Shown: positions 15,861 to 25,708, counted from the stretch's first letter. The stretch: DNA of 64,000 bases from AP-15 sp963774345 (GCA_963774345.1 CAVZFB010000024.1:248001-312000), one strand, 5' to 3'. Numbers and translations are program-made. The notes: generated by a model not told the origin, from the letters alone.

Positions 15861-18800
15861 TGCGTGCGGCCGAGTTTCGCGATATCGCCGTTATCGGCAT
15901 TGCCTGCCGGTTTCCCGGCGCCTCGACCGCGGAGATGTTCTGGGAGAATCTGATTGGTGGCGTCGAATCGATAACCCGTTTCTCCGACGAAGAACTGCTT
16001 GCGGCAGGGGTCGAGCCTCGGCTCGTCAGCGATCCGCACTATGTCAAGGCCGCACCCATTCTCGCCGAGCACGACGGGTTCGACGCGGCGTTCTTCGGCT
16101 ACGCGCCGCGCGAGGCGCGGCTGATGGATCCGCAGCAGCGGCTGTTTCTCGAAGTCGCCTGGGAGGCGTTCGAGGACGCCGGCTACGATCCCTTGGGCGA
16201 TAAGGGGATCGTCGGCATCTATGCCGGAGCCGGCGGGCTGGTGTCGAGCTACGCGCTGCATCACGACCATCCCGAACTGCGCGGCCAGACCGGCGATCTC
16301 GGCCATATCGGCAACGACCGCGATTTCCTCCCCTCGCGCGTGGCATTTAAGCTCAACCTGACCGGCCCCGTCGTAAACGTGCAGACCGCGTGTTCCACGT
16401 CGCTGGTGGCGGTCCATCTGGCCTGCCGGGCTTTGCTCGACGGCGAGGCCGAGATTGCCTTGGCCGGCGCCTCGGTGGTTCGCGTTCCCCATATCAGCGG
16501 TTATCTCGCCGAGCCGGGCGGCATCTATTCGGCCGATGGTCATTGCCGCGCGTTCGACGCCGAGGGCAATGGCACACTATTCGGCAGTGGCGTCGCGGCC
16601 GTGATACTGAAGCCGCTGGCGGCGGCGACGGCGGATGGCGATCGCGTCTACGCAGTTATCAAGGGCTCCTCGGTCACCAATGACGGCGGGCTCAAGGTCA
16701 ACTACACCGCATCGGCGGTATCGGCCCAGGCTCGCGCCATGACCCAGGCGATGGCGCTCGCCGATATCGCCCCCGATAGTATCGGCTTTGTCGAGTGCCA
16801 CGGCACCGCGACTACGCTCGGCGATCCGCTTGAGATCCAAGCGCTGATGCGTGCCTTTCGCAAAGGAACCGAGCGTACCCAGTTTTGCGCGATCGGCTCG
16901 GTCAAATCGAATTTCGGTCATCTTGAGCAATGCGCCGGGTTCGCCGGACTGATCAAGTCAGTGCTGGCGCTGCACCACGGTCTGATCCCCCCGAGCCTGC
17001 ATTATGCCAACCCCAATCCGCGCATCCCGTTCGAACGCTCGCCGTTTTTTGTCAACACCCGGACACAGCCGTTTCCGCCCGGAACCGCGCCGCGCCGGGC
17101 CGGGGTCAACTCGGTCGGCATGGGCGGGACAAACGCCTTCGTCGTGCTCGAAGAGGCGCCGCCCCCGCCGGTGCGATCGGCGAGCAGTCGACCGCTCTAC
17201 GGCTTGGCGCTCTCGGGCAAAACCGAGCTGGCGCGCGCCGCGCAAGTCGCCAATTTGTGCACCGCACTGACGGCTAAAGACGCGCCTGAGTTGCGCGACA
17301 TCTGCTTCACTGCGAACAGCCGGCGCCATCATTTCGATCGGCGCTTCTGGGTTGTCGGCGCCGACCGCGACGAGATGGCCGAAGCGCTGGACCGCGTCCT
17401 GGCCGACGAGCAAACCGGCGCAGACGGAAAACCGGGGCCGATCACCTTCCTGTTCTCGGGGCAGGGATCGCAATACCTGCGCATGGGCGAAACGCTCTAT
17501 CGAGATGAGACTAATTTTCGGCGCGCGCTCGATCATTGTTTCGCTTTATTCGAGTCTGAGGGCGTCGAATTGCGCGACACGCTGTTCGGCGACGACGAGG
17601 CTTGCCTGACGCGCACGCTCTATGCACAGCCTGCATTATTTTCGCTGCAAGTCGCATTGGCCGAGTTGTGGCGTGGCTGGGGGGTGACGCCAGACGCAGT
17701 TATCGGCCACAGCATCGGCGAGTTCGCGGCGGCAGTGACGGCCGGGATGTGTTCGGTCGAGGATGCGGCCCGTCTCGTAGCGACACGCGCCCGGCTGATG
17801 GAGGACCTGCCCGAGCGGGGTGCAATGGCCTCGATCGGCGCCGGCCTCGAACAAGTGCGCGCATGGTGGCCCGACCCGGGCGACCGATTGGCGATCGCGG
17901 CCGAGAACGCGCCCGATCGCACCGTGATTTCGGGCAACGGCGAAGCGGTCTCGACGCTCCTCGAACAATGCCGCCGGCAGGGGCTGCCGGCTGTCCCGCT
18001 AAAGACCTCGCACGCCTTTCATTCGCCGCTGATGCAGCCGATGCTCGACGCGTTCACGGCGGTAGCTGCCGGCATCTCGTTTGCCGCACCGAAAATTCGT
18101 TGGATCTCGACCTTTACTGGCACGGAGATGGTGGCGGCGCCGGATGCCGGCTACTGGCGCGACCAGATTCGCCATCCGGTTCGCTTTCGCCAGGCGATCG
18201 AGGCGGCAACGTCGATAGCGGATACGTTCCTCGAGATCGGCCCCGGCGGGACCCTCGTCGCCCTCGGTCGCCGGTGCGCGCCGCAGCACGGCGTCTGGCT
18301 TTCTTCGCTGACCGAACCGGACCGGGATTGGCCCAGCGTCTTCGCGGCCCTCGGTGCTCTCTATCGGCAGGGGCGGACGATCCGCTGGCAGATGGTCGAA
18401 CCGGGCGGAGGCCGAACTGTCAGTCTGCCGACCTACCCGTTCGAGCACGAGCGCTTTTGGATAGAGCCATATCATGCCGCTACGCTCGCGGCTGGAAAAA
18501 TGCTGCCGCCCCGTCCGCAGCTACCGCACCCGCTATTGGGCGAGCGGCTGGGCGGCGAGGGGGTGAGTTTCGAGGCGCTACTTGGCCTTGACCGGCCCGC
18601 GTTCCTCGGCGATCACCGTGTCTTCGGCCATGCGGTGCTGCCAACCGCGGCAATCTTGGACGTGGTGGTGGCGGCGGCTGAGCACGCCGGTTTCTCGCAG
18701 CCGATGATCGAAGACTTCGTCTATGAGCGCGCGCTGACGATCCCTTCGGGCGAGCCGGTATGGACCGAAACGTCGATCGACAGCAGGGCCGATAGCGCGT

Positions 18801-21800
18801 CCTTCCGGCTGCGGAGCACCGGGATGGAGGCGGATGTCCCCTGGGATCTCCATGCCAGCGGCACTGTGCATGCCGGTCCTTGGCCCCCGCCCCCACCCTT
18901 CCCCAGCCACCGGATGCGCGCGGGCCGCAAGGTCGCGCCGGAACTGTTCTATCGATTTCTCGATGGCGCCGGCCTGTCCTATGGCGCCACTTTCCGTGGC
19001 ATCCGTCGTCTGTGGCAAGACAGTGATCAAGTCTTCGCCGAAGTCGCATTGCCGGCCGGGCTCGATACTACCCGCTACCATATCCACCCAGCGTTTCTCG
19101 ATGCTTGCCTGCACGTCTATCCCGCTCTGATCCGCCTCTACGGGCAGTTCGACGGCGTGCCGTCCACCGAATTGGGCGTATACGTCCCGATAACGATCGA
19201 CGCCTTCCATATCTATGAGCGGGGCGTCGAACGCGCCTGGGTCCACGGAATCGTGGTTGATCGGGAGGCGGACGAGGCCCGGCTAAAGCTCGACATTCGC
19301 GCTTATGGCGAAGATGGCCGGCCGATCGCCGTATTGCGCGGGCTGACTGTGCGCCGGGTCGTCAACGAGATGTCGGTCCCGGCCGAGGAAGCAGGCTTCG
19401 GAGCACTGCTTTACACCGTGGACTGGCGGGAAATGCCCGATCCCGCCCCTGCCCCGCGATCGCCGAGGCATTGGTACATAATTGCCGATCAAGCCGGCAT
19501 CGGCGAGCGCCTCGGGCATTTGCTGGCGGCACAGGGCGCTACCGCAGTCGTGCTTGCATCGGACCTGCCCGCAGCCGACCGCCTTCTCGACGAGGCGCCC
19601 GAATGCGCGGTCGGTCTCGTCTACCTGCGGGCGCTCGATGCCCCGCCCGTCTATCTTGCTGGTCCGGCACCGGGATCCCGGACCAATGCGCTCGTTTGTG
19701 GCGCGTGCCTCGATCTCGCCAAAGCGCTCGATCGGGTGCGCGACCGGTTTCGCGACCCGCCGCGGCTCTGGCTGGTGACGCGCGGCGCGGAAAACGCGCT
19801 GGCGCAGGCCCCGCTATGGGGTTTGGGCCGCAGCTTCGCACTCGAATATCCGGAGATGTGGGGCGGGCTGATTGATCTGCCGGCCGAGACTGGCACGGAC
19901 GTCGCCGCGGATCTGCTGTTGCGCGAATTGCAGGCGGGGGATGGCGAAGACCAGGTCGGCTATCGCGCCGGGAAGCGGCTGGTCCCCCGGCTCATCCGGT
20001 TGGCAAAAGGCCAGGAAACCGCACCCGATCTCGCTGCCGAGGCAACTTACTGGATCGTCGGCGGCCTCGGCCGGCTCGGGTTGGAGACCGCCGCTGCGCT
20101 GATAGAGGCCGGCGCCAGGCATCTGGTATTGACCGGGCGCAAGCAGCCGGATTCTGCCGGCAGCGCCGCGATCGAGCGGCTGCGGCGGGACGCGGAAGTG
20201 CAATTCGTCGGAGCGGATGTCGCCGACGCAGCCGAAGTCGATGCCGTCGTGGCGCAGATCCGCGCGACCATGCCGCCACTTAAAGGCGTCATCCACGCCG
20301 CTGCCGTGTTCGAGGACGCGCTCCTTGCCAACGCCGGCTGGGATCTCTTCAAGCGTGTCTTGCGGCCAAAACTCGCCGGCGCCTGGAACCTGCATCGCGC
20401 GACCCTAGGGCTAGATCTCGATTTCTTCGTTCTGTTTTCGACCGTTCTGAGCCTATGGGGGGCTGCTGGACAAAGCGCCTACACCGCCGCCAACAGCTTT
20501 CTCGATGCTCTGGCAGTCTATCGGCGCGCCCACGGATTGCCGGCGACTGTGTTCAATTGGGGCCCGTGGGAGGATGCCGGCCGCTGGGGAGCGGTCGGTG
20601 CGGCGCTATGGAAGCAGCGTGGCACGGCGGCGCTGCCGTCCCCGACCTGTCTGAAAATTCTGCTCTCTCATCTGCGCGACGCGCCGGCGCAGATAGTAGC
20701 AACCGACACGAGCTGGCCCGATTTTCTGACCCAGTTCGCCGAAGCCCCGGCGCTCTATCGCGAGCTCGCGCTTACGGCCAAGCCCGCCGCGGCCGCGAGC
20801 GCGCCGGGCAGCGCGCGCAAGCAGGCCGAAGACACCATCGCCACCCATGCAGCGCAAGTGCTGGGGCTTGACGCCCGCATCGACGCGGCACGACCGCTCA
20901 ACGAGTTGGGCCTCGACTCGCTGCTCGCGGTCACCCTCGCCAATCGCCTGCGGCGGGCGCTCGACTGCGAGGTGCCGACGGCGATATTGCTGAAAGGGCT
21001 AAGTGTCAGGCAACTCGCCGTCGAACTTTTTCCCGAGCTGACGCCCACACCTGAAGAGAGCGGGGCTGGGCAGGCTTCCGCCGCCGTGGTCGCCGGTAAT
21101 CGCTGGCTCGTCATTCATCGGCCCAACCCAGAGGCCGGGCTAAGGCTCCTTGCTTTCCCGTTTGCCGGCGGCGGCGCCGCGACCTTCCGGCCCTGGGCCG
21201 ATCAGCTCGATCCCGATATCGAACTCGTAGCGATCGAGCCACCGGGGCGCCAGACGCGCATCGACGAGGCGCCGATCCGCGAAATCGAAAGCCTGCTGCA
21301 GCAGCTTGTGCCCGAGCTGCTGCCGTTTCTCGACAGGCCCTTTGCCGTTTATGGGCATTGCCTGGGTGCGCTGACCCTGTTCGAAACCGTGCGGCGACTG
21401 ATCGGCGCGCACGGCATAGCGCCGGTGCACATCTTCGTGTCGGGTGCGCGTCCCCCTGACGAGCTGCAGCGGCATCAGGAATTCGAGACGGATCTGCTCG
21501 ACCAGCTGCTCAAACTGCCGGGATACAATCTGTTCGAGCCGATCCATCGGCAGTCGGACGAGGTCTTCACCGAAGCGATCCGCCGGTTCAACGTGCTCGC
21601 CACCGAGAGCCTGGTGCGCGACCCTGAGCTGCGCCGCCTGATCCTGCCCGCGATCCGTGCAGAATTCGAGATGGCGTCGAACTATCGCTACACGCCGGAA
21701 CCGCCCTGGGATATCCCGATCACCTGCCTGACCGGCGTTCACGATACTTATGTTTCGGCGGAGAATGCGCGCTCCTGGGGAAGGTTCACAAACAAGCGGT

Positions 21801-21898
21801 TTCAGCTGTACACGCTCGACAGCGAGCATTTCATCGTCGTCGACGACGACCGGTTTCTGCTTCGCGTCATCAACCGCGAACTGACGAGCCCGCCATAG
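15857..21898 (+). CDS. type I polyketide synthase, KS-AT-DH-KR-ACP-TE
   Basis: 2013 residues from ATG 15857, which overlaps the ACP stop. The KS (about 5-430) has Cys179 ('TACSTSL') and both histidines ('VECHGTATTLGDP', 'KSNFGHLEQ'). The AT (about 515-820) has Ser619 ('GHSIGE') and 'HAFHS', predicting malonyl-CoA. The DH (about 870-1160) has His920 ('HRVFGHAVLP') and Asp1082 ('LDACLH'). The KR (about 1395-1570) has 'GGLGRLG' and Tyr1542. The ACP has Ser1688 ('LGLDSLL'). The C-terminal thioesterase has 'GHCLGA' with Cys1835 where Ser is usual, Asp in 'GVHDTY' and His in 'DSEHF'. There is no ER or methyltransferase. All domains look active and the frame is uninterrupted over 6 kb. Confidence 0.92.
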   Translation: MMRAAEFRDIAVIGIACRFPGASTAEMFWENLIGGVESITRFSDEELLAAGVEPRLVSDPHYVKAAPILAEHDGFDAAFFGYAPREARLMDPQQRLFLEVAWEAFEDAGYDPLGDKGIVGIYAGAGGLVSSYALHHDHPELRGQTGDLGHIGNDRDFLPSRVAFKLNLTGPVVNVQTACSTSLVAVHLACRALLDGEAEIALAGASVVRVPHISGYLAEPGGIYSADGHCRAFDAEGNGTLFGSGVAAVILKPLAAATADGDRVYAVIKGSSVTNDGGLKVNYTASAVSAQARAMTQAMALADIAPDSIGFVECHGTATTLGDPLEIQALMRAFRKGTERTQFCAIGSVKSNFGHLEQCAGFAGLIKSVLALHHGLIPPSLHYANPNPRIPFERSPFFVNTRTQPFPPGTAPRRAGVNSVGMGGTNAFVVLEEAPPPPVRSASSRPLYGLALSGKTELARAAQVANLCTALTAKDAPELRDICFTANSRRHHFDRRFWVVGADRDEMAEALDRVLADEQTGADGKPGPITFLFSGQGSQYLRMGETLYRDETNFRRALDHCFALFESEGVELRDTLFGDDEACLTRTLYAQPALFSLQVALAELWRGWGVTPDAVIGHSIGEFAAAVTAGMCSVEDAARLVATRARLMEDLPERGAMASIGAGLEQVRAWWPDPGDRLAIAAENAPDRTVISGNGEAVSTLLEQCRRQGLPAVPLKTSHAFHSPLMQPMLDAFTAVAAGISFAAPKIRWISTFTGTEMVAAPDAGYWRDQIRHPVRFRQAIEAATSIADTFLEIGPGGTLVALGRRCAPQHGVWLSSLTEPDRDWPSVFAALGALYRQGRTIRWQMVEPGGGRTVSLPTYPFEHERFWIEPYHAATLAAGKMLPPRPQLPHPLLGERLGGEGVSFEALLGLDRPAFLGDHRVFGHAVLPTAAILDVVVAAAEHAGFSQPMIEDFVYERALTIPSGEPVWTETSIDSRADSASFRLRSTGMEADVPWDLHASGTVHAGPWPPPPPFPSHRMRAGRKVAPELFYRFLDGAGLSYGATFRGIRRLWQDSDQVFAEVALPAGLDTTRYHIHPAFLDACLHVYPALIRLYGQFDGVPSTELGVYVPITIDAFHIYERGVERAWVHGIVVDREADEARLKLDIRAYGEDGRPIAVLRGLTVRRVVNEMSVPAEEAGFGALLYTVDWREMPDPAPAPRSPRHWYIIADQAGIGERLGHLLAAQGATAVVLASDLPAADRLLDEAPECAVGLVYLRALDAPPVYLAGPAPGSRTNALVCGACLDLAKALDRVRDRFRDPPRLWLVTRGAENALAQAPLWGLGRSFALEYPEMWGGLIDLPAETGTDVAADLLLRELQAGDGEDQVGYRAGKRLVPRLIRLAKGQETAPDLAAEATYWIVGGLGRLGLETAAALIEAGARHLVLTGRKQPDSAGSAAIERLRRDAEVQFVGADVADAAEVDAVVAQIRATMPPLKGVIHAAAVFEDALLANAGWDLFKRVLRPKLAGAWNLHRATLGLDLDFFVLFSTVLSLWGAAGQSAYTAANSFLDALAVYRRAHGLPATVFNWGPWEDAGRWGAVGAALWKQRGTAALPSPTCLKILLSHLRDAPAQIVATDTSWPDFLTQFAEAPALYRELALTAKPAAAASAPGSARKQAEDTIATHAAQVLGLDARIDAARPLNELGLDSLLAVTLANRLRRALDCEVPTAILLKGLSVRQLAVELFPELTPTPEESGAGQASAAVVAGNRWLVIHRPNPEAGLRLLAFPFAGGGAATFRPWADQLDPDIELVAIEPPGRQTRIDEAPIREIESLLQQLVPELLPFLDRPFAVYGHCLGALTLFETVRRLIGAHGIAPVHIFVSGARPPDELQRHQEFETDLLDQLLKLPGYNLFEPIHRQSDEVFTEAIRRFNVLATESLVRDPELRRLILPAIRAEFEMASNYRYTPEPPWDIPITCLTGVHDTYVSAENARSWGRFTNKRFQLYTLDSEHFIVVDDDRFLLRVINRELTSPP

Positions 21899-21900
21899 CC

Positions 21901-22914
21901 ATGCCGCTGGCGATGCGGCTCTCGCGATTCGGGGTTGGCAATCTGCGCCTCGAGCAGCTTTCCTCCGAGACGGTGGGCCCCGGGATGGTGCGTGTCGCCT
22001 TTGCCGCGGTTTCGCTGAACCATCGCGACCTCCTGGTGATGCGCGGCCTTTACGGACCCGATTTGCCGCTGCCGCTGATCCCGTGCAGCGACGGTGCCGG
22101 TGTGGTTGTCGAGGTCGGTGACGGGGCCGGCGGCATCGCGCGAGGCGACCGTGTTTGCACCCACATGGTTCCCGATTGGCTCGACGGACCCTTGGAGCCA
22201 GGGATGCGGCTGACCACTCTCGGCGGACCGGCGCAAGGCGTGCTGTGCGAGGAGCGAGTGTTACCGACCAGCGCGGTGTTGCCGATCCCCGGTGCGGTGT
22301 CGTTCGAAGAAGCCGCGTGCCTGCCGGTCGCCGGGCTGGCGGCTTGGAGCGCGTTGACGACCGAGGCGCGGATCGGCCCCGGCAGCCATGTTCTGCTGTC
22401 GGGCACTGGCGGCGTGAGCATGATGGGGTTCGGCATCGCCAAGGCGCTCGGCGCGCGCGTCGCCATGACCTCTTCCGCCGATCATAAGCTCGAGCGGGTC
22501 GCGGCCCTCGGCGTGGATCTGACGGTAAATTACCGCAGTGACGGCTGGGCCGAGCGGGTTCGCGAATGGAGCGGTGGCGGCGTCGACGTCGTGCTCGACA
22601 TGGGTGGCGTCGAGACTCTCGACCAGTCGGTTCGGGCGGCGCGCGACGGCGGCCTGGTGGCGCTGCTCAGCGTTGGGACAGCCGGCGGCCGAGCGCCCGA
22701 TCTAGCGCAAATCCTGATGCGCCGGATCCGCCTCCATGGGATCTTTGTCGGGAGCCGCGCCGAGCTCGACCGCTATGTTGCGTTCATCGCCGCCCACCGC
22801 ATCGCGCCGGTCATCGACTGCGTCTTCGATGGGCTTGGCAGCGGGCGGCAAGCCTTCGCCCACCTCGTCACCGGCCGGCACTTCGGCAAAATCGTCATCC
22901 GCCTCGCGCGCTAA
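21901..22914 (+). CDS. medium-chain (zinc-type/quinone) oxidoreductase, candidate trans enoyl reductase
   Basis: 337 residues of the MDR superfamily, starting two bases after the PKS stop. The N-terminal GroES-like domain has 'SLNHRDLLVMRGLYGPD' and 'IPCSDGAGVVVEVGDG', as in NADPH quinone or enoyl reductases. The nucleotide loop is 'GTGGVSMMGFGIAK', followed by 'SSADHKLERVAALGVD'. The four structural-zinc cysteines are absent. Since the synthase lacks an ER domain, this protein may supply enoyl reduction in trans, as MDR-type trans-ERs do for other highly reducing synthases. That link is inferred from position. Confidence 0.78.
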   Translation: MPLAMRLSRFGVGNLRLEQLSSETVGPGMVRVAFAAVSLNHRDLLVMRGLYGPDLPLPLIPCSDGAGVVVEVGDGAGGIARGDRVCTHMVPDWLDGPLEPGMRLTTLGGPAQGVLCEERVLPTSAVLPIPGAVSFEEAACLPVAGLAAWSALTTEARIGPGSHVLLSGTGGVSMMGFGIAKALGARVAMTSSADHKLERVAALGVDLTVNYRSDGWAERVREWSGGGVDVVLDMGGVETLDQSVRAARDGGLVALLSVGTAGGRAPDLAQILMRRIRLHGIFVGSRAELDRYVAFIAAHRIAPVIDCVFDGLGSGRQAFAHLVTGRHFGKIVIRLAR

Positions 22915-22944
22915 AAGCGTCAAGCCGCCCGCAGTCGCGGACGG

Positions 22945-23595
22945 TTAGAACCCGGTGTCCCGCTCCATCGTTTCGAGCATCGCCACCGCGATCAGTGTCG
23001 CTCGATCGCTGTCGCCGTGGACGCGGCGGTGGAACTCGACGACCTGTCGTTGCAGCTCGTAGCCCTCGGCCAGATCGCCCTCCTGCCACAGGATCGCGGC
23101 GAGGTTGCCCATCGCCGAGAGGTTGTCCGGATCTTGCTCGCCATATTCGCGGATCATCGTCGAAATCACCGACTGCAGCAGTTCGCGGGCGCCTGCGAGA
23201 TCGCCTTCCGCGGCGACGGTCCCGGCAAGGTTGTTGATCGCCCGCAAGGTATTGCGGCCGGTCTCTCCGTCGAGCGCCCGCATCCCGGCAACGACCCGCT
23301 CCTGCAAAAGCCGCGCCTCGGCCAACTCGCCCTGCGCCGCCATCGTCACCGCCAGCTTGCCGATCGCCTTCAAGGTGTCGGCATGGTCTTCGCCCAGCAC
23401 CCGGCGGCGGCCGTTGACTACCTGTTCTTCGATCCTGCGAGCGGCGATCAGCCTTCCTTGCGCCCACAACGCCTCGGCCAGATCGAGCATCGCCGTCAAG
23501 GTTTGCGGGTGTTCTTCGCCGAATGCCCGGCGTGTATCAACGAGCACGCGCTCCTGCTGCTCGGCAGCGCTCTGCAAGAGTTCCCGGCCGCTCAT
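22945..23595 (-). CDS. tetratricopeptide (kinesin-light-chain-like TPR) protein
   Basis: 216 residues from ATG 23595, chosen over an upstream start (23703) because the extra residues are basic and unlike TPR. Four to five repeats of the TPR_10/TPR_12 type are visible, each with a pattern like 'GEEHPQTLTAMLDLAEAL' followed by 'QGRLIAARRIEEQVV'. Such arrays mediate protein contacts; no catalytic domain is present. It ends 30 bases from the convergent reductase stop. It may be the C-terminal part of a longer decayed protein, but no upstream domain could be read. Confidence 0.72.
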   Translation of the reverse strand: MSGRELLQSAAEQQERVLVDTRRAFGEEHPQTLTAMLDLAEALWAQGRLIAARRIEEQVVNGRRRVLGEDHADTLKAIGKLAVTMAAQGELAEARLLQERVVAGMRALDGETGRNTLRAINNLAGTVAAEGDLAGARELLQSVISTMIREYGEQDPDNLSAMGNLAAILWQEGDLAEGYELQRQVVEFHRRVHGDSDRATLIAVAMLETMERDTGF

Positions 23596-23936
23596 CGCGC
23601 TGGCGTCCCCCACGCTAGTCGAAATCTTCGGCCGAGGCCGCACGGATCGGTTCGGGTAGCACGGCCATGTGAGCATAATTCGGATGGTCGATGCCCACGA
23701 CAATTTGCGCGCCGAGCGCCCTGAACCGCGAAATCAGATCGGGGGCGAACGCAAATTTGAGGAACTGGACGGCGGACGCGCCTTGCCTCCGGGCTGGTAT
23801 TTTCGCGCGTCGGATCGGGCACGCCATGCACCCGATGCCCATCGAAGCAATGCGGCCGCAAACCGGGCGAGCGCCACCACAGCGAGACAGGTGGCCCCGC
23901 TGGCGCTCGGAACAATTACTGAAACGGAATTGAGGC
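23596..23936. other. 341-base gap between the TPR gene and irr; possible gene remnant
   Basis: On the minus strand one frame reads through into a sensible-looking tail ('LISRFRALGAQIVVGIDHPN') that stops at 23615, but it has no credible start and overlaps irr upstream. It may be the end of a decayed gene. No promoter or terminator could be supported. Confidence 0.25.
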
Positions 23937-24359
23937 TCAGCCGGCGCCGGGGCGCACCCGAATGATAATGTCGACGCGCCGAATTTCTTTCCCGTAGGGA
24001 GGTGTTGGCAGTCCGCTGACCGAGAGATGGTGCGCAGGAATATCCTGCAATTCGCCGGTGGCTTCACAGAAGAAGTGGTGATGATCGGCCGTGTTGGTGT
24101 CGAAATACGAGCGGCCGGGCTCGACCACGGCCTCACGCAAGAGCCCCACCTCGGTAAACTGATGCAAGGCGTTATAAACCGTTGCGAGCGATACCGGGAT
24201 CCCTGCGGCCTGCGCTTCGCTATGCAGATGCTCCGCCGTTACGTGACGGTCCCCACCTTCAAGAAGGAGCCGGGCCAGCGCCAAGCGCTGACGGGTCGGC
24301 CGCAGCCCGGCTGCGCGTAGGCGCCGGAGAGCGGTTGACGAGGGGAACGCCTTATTCAT
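23937..24359 (-). CDS. irr: Irr, iron-responsive Fur-family transcription regulator
   Basis: 140 residues from ATG 24359 (an upstream start at 24485 adds an unconserved tail). The protein matches Irr rather than Fur: 'LRAAGLRPTRQRLALARLL', 'GDRHVTAEHLHSEA', 'VSLATVYNALHQFTEVGLL', the His-rich 'TADHHHFFCE' implicated in haem binding, and 'EIRRVDIIIRVRP'. Irr is the global iron and haem regulator of many alphaproteobacteria: it acts when iron is low and responds to haem. The Bradyrhizobium N-terminal haem regulatory motif is absent, as in Rhizobium-type Irr. mbfA, a typical Irr target, is in the same window. Confidence 0.88.
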   Translation of the reverse strand: MNKAFPSSTALRRLRAAGLRPTRQRLALARLLLEGGDRHVTAEHLHSEAQAAGIPVSLATVYNALHQFTEVGLLREAVVEPGRSYFDTNTADHHHFFCEATGELQDIPAHHLSVSGLPTPPYGKEIRRVDIIIRVRPGAG

Positions 24360-24560
24360 GCCATGAACATAAACCGGTATGCCGCGAAAATAAACACTTA
24401 CGTTGCGGCGAATTGCACTTTCGAGACAGAATCTTGTCGGGTGAAGTTTCGACGTGGGCCACCCAGATCGAAATCCCTGCCTCACCCATTGGGGTAAAGC
24501 AGGGATAATCGACTAGAGCCGGCGCATTACGCGCGTCGGCCCGATACACGGATCGTTCGT

Positions 24561-25664
24561 CTACAGGTTAGCTTGGAAGTCGCTGTAGTCGCGAACCTTC
24601 TTGTAGACCTGCAGCCGATTGCGTTGGCTGTCCGCAACAATGATGCTGTCCGTTGCCGGATCAAATTCCACCGCAGTCGGGAAGCAGAAACGCCATTGCG
24701 GTTCGAGGGTCTTAACCCGGCGTCGCGCCTTTGCCATATCGGGGTTGGCGTCGACGGTCTGCTGCCCCCATTTCGACAACACCTGCGCGTCGCCGATCAG
24801 ATTGGCGATCGGCTTTCCTTCCGCGTCGAAGACGCAGACCCGATGGTTGCCCCAATCAGTGACGTATATGTCCCCATCGGTATCAACCGCAACATCGGTC
24901 GGATGATTGAGCGTACCAGGCTTCGGGTATCCCTTCGTCTCCTCACCGGCCGAAACGTACGGCCCGAACATGGTCACGGCAAACGAGCCCTCTGGCTCCT
25001 CCACCTTGCCATATTGGCCGAATTTCATCAGGAATTTGCCCTCGGGAGACAGCTTTTGGACGCGGTGGTTCTTCCAGTCGGCGACATAGACATTGCCGTC
25101 CTTGTCGAGGGTGATGCCCCAGGGCTGGTTGAACTCACCATCACCGTTCCCCGCCCGGCCACATTTCCCGACGAACGTGCCGTCCGGCTTGAAGACCTGC
25201 AGACGGTTGTTGCCGCTATCGGCGACGATGATGTTGCCGTTCTTCTCCACGGCTAACCCGGCTGGACGCATCAGCTCGCCATCGGCGCTGCCGGTCTTTC
25301 CCCATTTCCTCACGAAGTTGCCGCTGCTGTCGAACACGGAGATCGTGTTCTGCCAGTCGTCCGAAACGTAGACGTGGTCATTGTCGTCGACCGCGACCCC
25401 AAACGGCCAAGTGCACTTACCATCACCTTCGCCGTACTCGCAAAAATCGGCCAGATGTTCTTCTTCGCCGGGACCGCCGAGCTGTACTTTATTGACATGC
25501 ATTCCAAAATTGTTCTCGTTGCCCCGGTTGGTAGCATAGAGAACGCCGTTTTTGCCAAGGCACATCGTCTGAACATAATTAAAGCCAGGACCACGGGCTG
25601 CATTACGCCCGATCGCATGACTCCAATCGAAAACGCGTCCTTCCGAGACCGTTGTGAGCGGCAT
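24561..25664 (-). CDS. NHL-repeat beta-propeller protein
   Basis: 367 residues with repeated NHL units, for example 'WPFGVAVDDNDHVYVSDD', 'RPAGLAVEKNGNIIVADS', 'QPWGITLDKDGNVYVADW' and 'HPTDVAVDTDGDIYVTDW'. At least six blades are present. There is no signal peptide. NHL propellers bind proteins or act as hydrolases/lyases; nothing here points to one. It is the last of three genes transcribed leftwards with the DUF1501 and DUF1800 genes, each with an AGGAGG-type ribosome site, and appears to be part of that operon. Confidence 0.84.
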   Translation of the reverse strand: MPLTTVSEGRVFDWSHAIGRNAARGPGFNYVQTMCLGKNGVLYATNRGNENNFGMHVNKVQLGGPGEEEHLADFCEYGEGDGKCTWPFGVAVDDNDHVYVSDDWQNTISVFDSSGNFVRKWGKTGSADGELMRPAGLAVEKNGNIIVADSGNNRLQVFKPDGTFVGKCGRAGNGDGEFNQPWGITLDKDGNVYVADWKNHRVQKLSPEGKFLMKFGQYGKVEEPEGSFAVTMFGPYVSAGEETKGYPKPGTLNHPTDVAVDTDGDIYVTDWGNHRVCVFDAEGKPIANLIGDAQVLSKWGQQTVDANPDMAKARRRVKTLEPQWRFCFPTAVEFDPATDSIIVADSQRNRLQVYKKVRDYSDFQANL

Positions 25665-25708
25665 AGCGCTCCTCCTCTGATCCGCCGTGCTTGGTTAAGC
25701 TTTCCCGG

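Noticed and set aside
22915..22944. Terminator hairpin between the convergent reductase and TPR genes
   Set aside because: Only 30 bases separate the stops and no stable stem with a T run is visible.
23615..24136. Minus-strand frame overlapping irr and the gap after it
   Set aside because: It would overlap most of irr in another frame; only its last 60 residues look protein-like, so at most it is a remnant.
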